Shown in pieces: positions 20,877-30,238 of a stretch of 64,000 nt of DNA; position 1 is the first letter of the stretch, and each line of letters opens with the position of its first letter. Source of the stretch: Conchocele bisecta (taxonomy: Eukaryota; Mollusca; Bivalvia; Lucinida; Thyasiridae). The notes beneath the pieces were generated by a model. It searched no databases, was not told the DNA's origin, and was given only the letters and a program-made list of their open reading frames with translations. A program made the position numbers and the translations under genes. Where the stretch lies: assembly GCA_029237695.1 (NCBI GenBank), contig CM055279.1, forward strand, positions 4,420,323-4,484,322, given 5' to 3'.

Positions 20877-21263
20877 ATGTTAGTTGACGAACTTTATTAC
20901 GCTATGATCGATGTAGGCTACACGGCCCTTAAACACCGTTTACCTGGTACAAAGAGTATGATTCGTCCGGCCCGAGATTGTCTCGAGACGTGGCGCGAGG
21001 ACGAAAAAGCGGTCACACTTTTCGCAAAGCGGATGTTAGATTCCTCCCAATCGAGTTCAACTCCAATCGCGATTGGGTTGAGGGATGAATTAGATTAATC
21101 CGAGTTCCAGCTCAGGAGCGGGAATTTAACCTCCAATCGTGATTATACTTCCAATAAAGGTTTATTATTATCGACGCAGTTACCGGACGATCTGGTGAGG
21201 GCATGTTGGAGATTGTCCGATATATTAGAATACTTCGCATACCATGAACACGCGCAAACTTGA
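20877..21263 (+). pseudogene. Polinton ORF immediately upstream of integrase
   Basis: 129 codons with an in-frame TAA at 21,096-21,098. It begins MLVDELYYAMIDVGYTALKH and ends with CWRLSDILEYFAYHEHAQ. The same protein lies upstream of the Polinton 2 integrase (45,232-45,555), also with a stop in the middle. The last 20 bases overlap the integrase start (21,244) in another frame, an arrangement kept in both elements. Helical, soluble, no motif recognised. Confidence 0.65.
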
Positions 21264-22277
21264 TACCAAACTATCGGTTCGCCTAGCGCGCAAGCTAGCA
21301 AACATGTACTACAGCCCCCGCGGCTGCTGGAAGGGACTCGCGGCCATCAAGAACCTCGCGGCGGCGACCAATGTTTCTGAAAACGCCACCAATGAATGGC
21401 TCAAGAAGCAGGCCATCTGGCAGATCTATTTGCCCGCGCCGCGCAATATTCCACGCCCGAAATTCGACGTGTCGGTGCCGAACCAAGTTCACCAAGCTGA
21501 TCTCCTGTTTCTCCCTCCCGATCGCGTCGGTCACAAGACGTACAAGTACGCACTGACAATCGTTGACGTAGCGAGTCGTTATAAGGGGACTGAGCCGTTG
21601 GCCACTAAAGAGTCTAAGGAGGTGACCGAGGCTCTTTCTCGAATATATAAGAGGAGTCCTCTCAAATGGCCGAATCTTCTCTCCAGGTCGATCATGGCCG
21701 CGAGTTCATGGGCGAGGTCTCTCATCTATTGGCTAAACACAAAGTTTCTGTCAGACGTGGTCGCGTCAACATCCACCGGGACCAGGGGATTGTGAAGCGG
21801 TTCAATCGAACCCTGGCTGAGAGGCTGTTCGGTCATCAATATGCCAAAGAGCTTGTAGACCCTCATACGCGATCGACCGCGTGGGTGGCCAGGCTGCCCG
21901 CCGTGGTCTCCGCACTGAACGGAGAGGTGACCAGATTGATCGACAAGAAGCCCATAGATGCCATCAAGTCTAAAAGGGTGACGAGCAAGCCCTCTGCCGT
22001 CTCGCGCGGGCGACCTGTTGGTTTAGATGAGCAACGGCTTCCATCGGATGTTGACGTCCGGTACCTCTATCAACCGGGAGAGCTCGAAGGTGGCAGCCGC
22101 CGCGCGACTGATCCCGTGTGGTCTCTGATTGTATATTATCTGGATCGATCTATTACCAAACCTGATGAGCCCGTGCTCTACTATTTGACTGATGGTCCAT
22201 CTCGCGGTTTTGTTCGCGAAGAACTTCTTATGGTACCTTCTGACACCCAGCTACCCCCGGATCGTCAGAGTCTTTAG
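21244..22277 (+). pseudogene. Polinton integrase (retroviral-type, rve)
   Basis: This enzyme inserts element DNA and makes the short target duplications. Start ATG 21,244. An N-terminal helical region (YYSPRGCWKGLAAIKNLAA) is followed by the RNase H-fold core: first Asp in HQADLLFLP, second in VDHGREFMG, and the third catalytic position in DQGIVKRFN, where Lys replaces the expected Glu. Polinton 2 has Glu at this site. A small C-terminal SH3-like domain (VRYLYQPGELEGG) follows. One frameshift lies near 21,670 between the two called frames. The lost Glu and the frameshift make this copy inactive. By eye it is about 90% identical to the Polinton 2 protein. Confidence 0.9.
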
Positions 22278-22324
22278 ATTAATAAATCGTAAGATGATTT
22301 CTAATTTTCTTAAAATTAATTAAA

Positions 22325-25300
22325 TCAGTAGAGAGGTTCTGTATGTATTTCGTCTGGTAACACGCGCCTTTTATCGTAGTACGCCGAGAGTCCTAATTTT
22401 TGTTGACAGTACGTTTTCATAACAAGTCTTTCATTTTAAATCCTCTATTTTGTGCTACATCTATAATGTGTTTTCCATCTTCTGTAGTTTCACTTAGTAC
22501 TCGTTTATATTTATCCCAATTTAAATTGTTAGTTCTCTTGGAAATTCCTTTCGCAGAGTTTTTATTAATTAATTCTTTATAATTATCAAAATTAGTGGAA
22601 TTAAATTTTTCTACGAAATAACATTTACTTTATAACGCTATCGCCGCTAAATTCCATTTTGAAAAGTCCTGGCTCTCTTTCGCTCCATTTATCCCAAGCC
22701 AACCATTTCTTTTTTTCTTTTTAAAACTCGTCTAGTAAGTTAGGTCTAATCAATTCCTCTATTGTTTTTCCACTAACTCCTATATACATACTATCCGTGT
22801 GCATCTGTATTAATTCAAAGTCTTCTCTTTTTACGTATTTGTCTAGAAATTCGTAGTAAAATTCCAACATTCTCAATTTAGCTAGTTGATAAACCGCTAT
22901 TCCGCAGTGGAAGGGTCTCTTTACTGCACACCGGGGTTTTCGGGAAGATATATCGTACGCATCTCTTATCTCTTCCAAATCGTCAACGAATGCAGATCTT
23001 AATGCTTTGTCAACACATGTTTCGCCTTGTGTATATGTCGTATTTAAATGTCTCTCCGTTGCCTCTATCATTTTTCCACAACACGAGCTTCCTAATAATG
23101 TCATTATGTCGGCTACTGGTTTCTTATTTGGTTCTACATCCCCCATTCGTCTTGCGGCTGTAACTTCTTTCGCGAACCATTCGAAGGGTTTACCACTAAT
23201 ATAATCTATAACACGATGAACTCCCGTTATTTCTAGGCCGTGTTTTAAATACCATTTCAACAGTGGCGCGTACAGCATTACTTTAGTGGCGGTCATAGAT
23301 CCCACCAATTTTTTTCCATCTCCTCTTGTTCGGCCAGTATCTTTTAAATATTTTAACATGTGTGCGGGAACTTCATCAACCTCTACTTCTCTGTTTATAA
23401 ATATTGGGGACATTTTAGAAAACTTATCTTTTCAGTTGTGTGGAACTTCTATATCCACCTCCGCAAACCCAAACCAGTCTCCAGATAAAACTCTTTTACA
23501 ATTTTTTTAAATAAATTTAGGGTTATGTGGGGTATCTATATGGTGTATAGTTTCTCTCCCACACGGCATCTCTTTATTTAACGTAGATAAATATAACGCG
23601 TTTGCATCGTACCCCAAAACAGCCTGACATGTTTTACCCACACTTTGCACAGGTGTGGTTCTAATCTTTGAAACACCGGCTTCTGCATGTCGTGTAAATA
23701 CTATTGATGGACAACCAACTAGAGCGTCTTTCATCATTTCGTATGTTTCTTCTTTTGGTGCATATAGAGCATCCTCCGGTATAATAGTCTTTGAAGATTT
23801 TTGTTCTTTAATGGTTCCTCTCAATAAATATTGTATAGCTACTCCAGGTAGTGTTACCGCATCTTTGAAAATATCCACACCTCTGTGTTTATAAAATTCA
23901 CACATTTGTCCCACCGCATCTAGGAACGGTGCTACATCTAAATCGTTGTAATATTTCAACCAATCTCTGAAAGTTTTCATATTATTTTCTTCGAAAATTC
24001 TACGACATTTACTTAATTCTGTTTCATCTATTAACATTTTCCCAGATAGTTTGGAATACCAATTCTCTATATCCGGTAGTCCTGGGTAATCCAGTTTGTC
24101 TGGAGAATCGAACCACTCGTAAGGAAAGAAAAAATTCTGTCCTTTGCAGTCGTAGGCTTTTATCCAACTATCGTAACTTACACAAGGTCCTAGATAAAGT
24201 ATTACATCAAGAAATCTAAACTCTGGAGTAAATAGAAATATTGTTGCGTTTGCACGTTTTCCGACCATTACTTTCTTTGTTGTTGATGCCAGTTCACCTA
24301 CTAGATATTTCCTTATTAAGTTTATATCGTACTTACTGCTGTTAAAACCTATAACCGGTACTTGATATATCCACTGTTCGATCTTGGTGATTTGGTTTTT
24401 ACGTAAATGTTCTGTATTAAACCCATATCTTAACCATACTTCTTCTCTTATAGCTTTTCCCCTGACTTTCAAGTCTTCTACGAATTTTTCTATAAGTTTT
24501 GCAGGATCTTTATCACAAATATGAGTTACTGTTCCTGAGAAATTATCTCCTATACTAACGCTTATCGGAACGTGCTCGGCCTCGTATTCTAAACTATTAC
24601 CGATAGTTTCAAATTCTGGCTGGAGATACGCCTCAAAATCATATACTATCTGATATGGATAAAGAGTAGTGTCGCAACCGATCATTATATCTTTACCCGT
24701 TCTTTGAAATTCGCATTCCCACATAACTACTAGGTTGAATTCTTTGCTTCTAATAAATGTATCTCTTCTCATAGTGGATGCGCGTTCTTCTTTTATATGC
24801 TTTGCATGAATCTCGCACCCGTGCCAGTAACAGCCGTGATATTGATATACTGTATTGGTTTCTGGACAGCATCCATCTACTGGAGCTCCAAAAATACATC
24901 TTTCATCCCGTGTCCGCACTGTTCGTGGTGAATGTGAATTCCCTCCTGCTATTCCACAGAGTACATCCAATCGATCGCCCCATAGCTGTTATAACTATTT
25001 GGGTAAAACGCTTTCTCGAACGACGAACGCGGGCGCTCTAAATAATTACCATCACATATTACTTTTGTCTCACCTTTCATACATTTTGGTCCGTGTCTCT
25101 TCATATTACTCTCTTTCGTGAATTTCTGTTTGCAATTATCGCAGGCGTAAATTTTAGATAGGGTTTTAAGGTTTTTTATCAGAAATGCGTGATTATTAAA
25201 CAGTCCTATTGTCATTGGTTTATTACCTATTTCCTTGTAGTGTGCTGGTACCTTTTTCAACCACCATACGTCACATTTGGTCGGTTGATATACTCCTATA

Positions 25301-26318
25301 CCGATTTTAAAAAACTCTTCAACCTTTTTCAGATCTGAAAAAGGAATTGGTGAAACCACATTACTGCCGGTGTATTGTTTACTAAGTTGTTTTGCCTTGT
25401 CGGTGCATCTGTCAGGTCTTTTACCTGTCATATACATCGCTAAGCATCTGAACAGACAAAGTTCGTCATTATACTTATCTAAAGAATACATACCTTTTTT
25501 ATTCTTCAACCATTCTGGAAGTTCTCCTGCTGCTTATTTGGATTGTAGTCCGAATCTATTCCGCAACTGCCCTGTATTAGCTTTACAAAAACCTCTACCC
25601 ATCTTACAAACTTCCACTTTGTATTTGGTCTGTCTATTTTATCGGACATTATTCGTGTTTGCTCCTTATCTGACAACCAATTTTTAACGGTTTTCATTGA
25701 TGATAGTGGTTCGCTACCGAGATTTTTGTGCATTAATATAGTTATAGGTTTTCCATTTTTAATTTCCTCCATATGTTCTAGCTTGTAAGAATATGAATAT
25801 CTCAAATAAAAATTTGTTGTTAGATACGGAGCGAGTTTATCGGAAATGCGTTCAGACTCGTTAATGTCAATGTTTTTACGAAAGGATAATGTAACTACCC
25901 GTCTTCCATTTTCTACCTTTTCCAATGTTTCATCATGAGCCCCCAATATTTCTTCACCTTTTTCCACTATCGCGCGAACGATAAATCTTTTCTTATTATT
26001 TGGTATTGGGTGAACTGTGTGTCTAATTTGGGACAAATTATTGGTGCTTGAAGGTTTTATTGCACTAGCCCTTAACCCCGCAATACTTTATTTTTGAATT
26101 ATGTTACCAACTGCATCAGCTACAACGGGGTTGGATAGATCTTTAAATTCCCCTCTTTTATAGGCGCGGGTAAACCGCTTCATAAACGCCTCATTCTTTG
26201 TGGCGTTTATCAGCTTTGACAACCCCTTAACTCTCAACCGTTTACTATAAGTAATCCCTAGAGATTCGGCTTCTCTTCTCAAGCTTTCTATTTCTGCTCT
26301 AGTTTCTGGCGTTATCAT
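22325..26318 (-). pseudogene. Protein-primed DNA polymerase B with N-terminal SAP-like region
   Basis: The replicative polymerase. Start ATG at 26,318. The first ~76 residues (LRREAESLGIT...GLSKLINATKNEAFMKRF) look SAP/HeH-like; an in-frame TAA at 26,088 precedes the rest. A C2HC finger (CDNCKQKFTKESNMKRHGPKC) lies near 25,110, and a second metal-site candidate (YQYHGCYWHGC) near 24,830. Exonuclease motifs: DFEA, NSSKYD, YNDLD. Polymerase motifs: DANALYLS, then MHTDS where the usual first Asp is His. Frameshifts near 25,535, 24,955 and 24,890; a further break region at 23,415-23,510 with a TGA; a degraded C-terminus from 22,720 to the stop at 22,325. It is markedly more AT-rich than the capsid and integrase genes. 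Motif loss plus frameshifts make it non-functional. Confidence 0.88.
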
Positions 26319-26357
26319 ATTGTCTGTATATATAATCTATGAAATTTATCTGTTCAT

Positions 26358-26396
26358 TTGGACGTGAAAAAACATCATGTAAACTTTCACGTCCAA
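26358..26396. promoter_or_regulatory. Perfect 12-bp inverted repeat between divergent polymerase and zinc-finger genes
   Basis: Arms TTGGACGTGAAA (26,358-26,369) and TTTCACGTCCAA (26,385-26,396) with a 15-bp spacer. It lies in the 105-bp gap between start codons at 26,318 (-) and 26,424 (+), with TATA-like AT boxes on both sides (tatatataatc and tatataaaa). Shape and place are those of an operator or dimeric factor site. The neighbouring zinc-finger gene is a candidate regulator, by inference. Confidence 0.55.
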
Positions 26397-26423
26397 TTGA
26401 ATATATAAAAATACATATATATA

Positions 26424-26719
26424 ATGGAGTGTGTGACTTGTTGTAAAACGTTTACGTGTAAAGACTATCTACGAAGGCATCTATCGAGACGTAGAAAATT
26501 TCCTTGTGTCGACCGCAATTTCAATGCCCCAGATGCCCTTGTAAATTCGTTAGTGCCCAAACTCTTTGTAGACATAAGCAACTACGCTGCCCTGTGGCTA
26601 AAGGTGAACGGGGTAGACTAGAGCTGGTAGAATTAGTTGCTGATCTGTGAAATAAATTAGCTATATTGGAGGAGAAAAATGGGGTGTTGGAATATAAACT
26701 ATCACTCGCGGCACATTGA
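26424..26719 (+). pseudogene. Two-finger C2HC zinc-finger plus coiled-coil protein
   Basis: Starts MECVTCCKTFTCKDYLRRHL: finger one is C-x2-C with Phe, Leu and His at C2H2 spacing and a final Cys. After about 26,520 the coding frame shifts. The second finger (CPRCPCKFVSAQTLCRHK) and a Leu-rich coiled coil (KLAILEEKNGVLEYKLSL) are in another frame, with a TGA near 26,648, ending at 26,719. Divergent from the polymerase and the last gene before the right TIR. Probably a DNA-binding regulatory protein. Confidence 0.6.
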
Positions 26720-26844
26720 AATTGCATTAATTATTTCAAGATTATTTTCTCCAAAATTCATCAATTTGCTGTCGGATACAATTTTCTCGTTAACCAATTT
26801 TTGGATTTTTCGGGGGTGGTGGGGTAGTATAGAGGGTTTTAAAT

Positions 26845-26879
26845 GCAGGTGGTATCATTTTGACTCCCTTTATACTACT
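26845..26879. repeat. Polinton 1 right terminal inverted repeat
   Basis: Inverted partner of 7,383-7,417 (one mismatch). Directly inside it, 26,824-26,836 (gtagtatagaggg) pairs with 26,866-26,878, making a terminal hairpin only at this end. CCATA (26,880-26,884) follows. Confidence 0.93.
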
Positions 26880-27295
26880 CCATATGCCCTATTTCTCCAG
26901 TCACTGCCACATATTAGCACTTCTGATGAAGTCTCTCATAGCATATACCAGGGCCAGACTCTGGTATAACCTCCCTAATCGCATCGCCTTTTTTCGCCGA
27001 TTATAATGTTGAAAAGAATGCCATATTTTCCGTAAATGAAGTCGAAAGTTGACATAATATGCAGAGCTCACGTGGAATTAAATTCTTTTGTTTTGTTTTG
27101 AAAATTTTCGACACATTCTTTTCGGAAACAGTAACGGATTTTTGAAAACGATATCGGCGAAATACGGCGATACAGCAACATGGTAAACAGAAAATCGAAA
27201 CTAATCGCTAAAAGCTTAATCTTCGCCTGTGTGTGTCGGTGGTCCTGCCGCGGCGAATGGACGAACATACGATACTGATCGTTACTTCATGGCGA
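26880..27295 (-). mobile_element. LINE 5' repeat, distal part (continuation of 7,080-7,382)
   Basis: Collinear with 60,175-60,570 at high similarity, starting exactly at the Polinton 1 end ('gccctat.tc.ccagtcac'). It contains 'gactctggtataacctccc', the kind of sequence that translates to an RT-like tail in many dispersed repeats, but no frame is open here. Similarity to 60.5 kb stops near 'ttacttcatgg'. Confidence 0.75.
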
Positions 27296-28090
27296 AGAAA
27301 CGAAGAGGCGAAGATTGAGAGTCGATACGTATCCTTCTTCATGGCTAAGACACGGAGAAACTAACTAACAAGAAGTAACGTGGCGTCTGAACGAAGAGAC
27401 GATACATAGTGTTTCTTCGTGGCGAACAAACGAAGAACAACACATTAAAATGCAACAAGTATCGTTCCTTCGTGGCGCAGACAAACGAAAAAACAAAAGC
27501 AAACAGCGTGACAAAGAAACGCAGGAACGAACATTAATGAAATTAAACTTCGGCTGTTCGTTCCGTCTGGGCGAAGGAACGATAATTAGCGTTATGGAGG
27601 CGTAAAATGGCATAGCGAAGACACGAAGATTAAGGGCATAAAGTTACCACCTTATATGGCGATAAGTATCATCCCCTCTAGCCACCTCACTAGTTGATGC
27701 TTCCTGGACGCCACTAAGGAACGAAGAGTCGAAATGTCCCTAGCGAGCCACCATACAAGCGTGTACAAATACCTTAAACCATTGCCACCCCACATACCAA
27801 ATGTCCAACATTTGCAAACATTGTAGATCCAGTTGCCCCGGCTCGTAACCAGCCGTATAATACGGATCTGCAGTGTTGGTACAGTGGACTTATAATAGTT
27901 TTATTAAACATAAATATATTTTAAACTGTATCATAATCAACGTAATCTTCTAACCGTCGTTTTTATGTTACGCGGCCCACGCGACCGGTTTCATCACATC
28001 AAGATCAGAAGACCAACCAGCAGACGACCACATTTCATACTTATTAAGAAGACAGCTTCCATTTCAGCTACATATAAGACAGCGGTAGTA
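27296..28090. other. No gene; degenerate 'cgaagaaacgaa' repeats
   Basis: From 27,296 to about 27,620 there are irregular repeats of 'cgtggcgaacaaacgaagaa' type. From 27,620 to 28,090 nothing is recognisable. The minus-strand frame at 27,365-27,613 is made of the simple repeat. Confidence 0.5.
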
Positions 28091-30230
28091 GGCTGTCGGT
28101 CTGGCACACATACATATCCCACATTAAGTGGCAGACATTAGGTCTGCCTAGTGGTGTACAGTGAAACCTCTCTAAGCCGGACACCCTGGGCACCTCCCAG
28201 GGTGTCCGGTTTAGAGAGGTTCCACTGTATGTTGATCAGTATCTACACTTGCCACAAATGTCCAAAGATCCCAGGGGTGTCCGGTTTAGAGAGCCTAAAC
28301 AGTAAATCGAACGCACGAATTAATTAGAACGACATTACAGAGAAAAGCATTCAAATGAAATGCTCAGAATTTTCGAAGTTTCACTATAATTATGTTTACG
28401 ATTTTGAAGCCATACCCTTTTTGTGATTAATGAAAGAGACCAGTATTGACAATGGAACATTCCATGTGAAACATCTAGGGCTGAACGGTTTTTAAGTTAT
28501 AACTTAAGACTGCTCGCTACAAGTACCTGTCGTTTGTCTTCGTCCTATTTTTAGCGTGACGTACTTATATAATAATAATATAAAATAAATATAATACTAT
28601 TATTTATGAAATCGACTAAACATGTATCCTGCACTGATGGTGTACAATGTAAAACTGTGAAAACTACAATGCGGGATCGTAGTTAGTTACTTCCCTTTGA
28701 ACATCTATTTATAGAGATCAATATTTGAGTTTGTGAACAGAGTAGACACAGATCAGACTGCACATCTGTGCAGTCTGACCTGGGTCTACGCTGATTTTGC
28801 AATGACATTAATAAGTGTGAAAAGATGAATCTGGAAAATAATGCAGTCCCGGATCAGATTGCGCAGATATGTAGGATGATCTGGATCAACACTAGTCGAA
28901 ATCACTATAATTACTCCTTTTCATAACAATTTATGATACATTAGACCTTTTTACAAGAAATAAGACCCTAAACTACACAATTTGGACCGGATTTCTATAA
29001 ATAAATTCAACGGGAGATAACTGGCTACAATCCCTCATTGTAATTTGGGCCGTTTGTCTCCAGATGCGTCATATATCGCTGTGACTGGAGAAATGTCGCA
29101 ACCGCACAGTCTGATCAGGATCTGCACTGTTCACTATTCCATCAATGCAACAGCCGTCATGCTTCTAACAAGTAATATAGGTTGTTCGTTATCAGGCTAC
29201 AGGAGTGTGTCATTTGTCACACATCCCATAGGCCCCGATTCTCCAGTCACAGCCACATAAACGATAGCGACAAGGAAGTGTTGTTTGGCCCTCGTCCAAT
29301 AACAACTACTGTCTGTTTCACGAAACCTGCCCAAATCTTACGGCCATATATACAATGCAAAAACAATATTTTTTTCGATAATATTAAATTTTATCAAAAT
29401 TTAAGAATAACTTCTTTCATTTCATGAAATTTGGTCAAATATTGATTTTATCACGAAAAATTGACTTCTCTATGGGAATTTAACATAGGGGGAAAAGGAG
29501 GTGGAGGAGCTGTGGGCGGAGGCAAACAAAATTTGGATTGTGGCTAGATTGTGGCTAGATAACTTAGAAATGGTCCAACTAAGAAAACAAAGGCTAAATT
29601 TTGAAAATCGGTCCAGTATTTCTGAAATTCGAAAATTTCCACATGCTAAATACCCATAGATTTAACATGGGAAAATTGTTTTTCACCATAAAATCAATAT
29701 AGGACCAAATTTCACTAAATCAAAAGAAGGTTCTTTCTTAAATTTTGCTCTAATTTAATATTATCGAAAACAATATTATGTTTGCATTGTTTATATAGCT
29801 GTAAATTTTGGGCAGGTTTCGTGAAACAGACAGTAGGTGGAGGCATGCGTGTAATCCGATAGCGCCTCGCTGAAATACAAATGTTGCTGTTCCTGGAACA
29901 ATAGGGCTTATGACTCTTGTGACCAGTGTAGCTCCTGATCAATAGCACGATAACCATCTATATAGCTTGTTAGAAGCATGACAGGTGTTACATTGATGGA
30001 AGGGCGAACAGTGCAGATCCTGAGTGTGCGACCAGTGTAGATCCAGAGATGCACAGGCTGATCTGGATCTACACACGTCGCAAAACCAATAAGCAGCATT
30101 TCTCTAATGACAGCCACATATATAGACAAATTTAAACATTGAGTTATTCAGTGTTATCTGTTCGGTGCGAGGACTATATACGTACGTATATTCATTTACT
30201 GTATTATATTATTACATAATATGTATTAAC
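28091..30230. repeat. Duplicated segment, copy A (partner of about 61,240-64,000)
   Basis: The order 'ggtctggcacacatacatat' / 'ggcagacattaggtctgcc' / pogo-like terminus / 'agcctaaacagtaaatcgaa' / 'gtttacgattttgaagcc' ... / 'atatacgtacgtatattc' is repeated with the same order and strand at 61.2-64.0 kb. Copy A has one pogo-type unit, copy B a 13-unit satellite. A 180-bp block including 'cagactgcacatctgtgcag' (28,735-28,795) is missing from copy B. No gene is present. Short frames with DPDQ-like peptides are repeat translations. Confidence 0.85.
28159..28227. mobile_element. 69-bp pogo-like MITE with TA target duplication
   Basis: A near-perfect palindrome. CAGTGAAACCTCTCTAAGCC pairs with the reverse complement at 28,208-28,227, and the inner CGGACACCCTGGG pairs with CCCAGGGTGTCCG. 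TA flanks each end (28,157-28,158 and 28,228-28,229), as for Tc1/mariner-pogo elements. Confidence 0.85.
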
Positions 30231-30238
30231 ACACTTTA

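Larger units (their letters stand above)
7383..26879. mobile_element. Polinton 1: complete but decayed Polinton/Maverick (adintovirus-like) provirus
   Basis: The element is 19.5 kb including a nested 3.6-kb transposon, so about 15.9 kb of its own. Ends are AG...CT with 35-bp terminal inverted repeats, flanked by CCATA at 7,378-7,382 and 26,880-26,884. If the terminal T is counted as flank, the duplication is 6 bp with one mismatch. The defining Polinton set is present: retroviral-type integrase, protein-primed family B DNA polymerase, A32/FtsK-like packaging ATPase and double-jelly-roll major capsid protein. I did not find the Ulp1-like cysteine protease usual in this group. Nearly every long gene has at least one stop or frameshift, so it is an old copy. 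Three strand-switch points (near 14.3, 17.05 and 22.3 kb) separate gene blocks. Confidence 0.95.
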
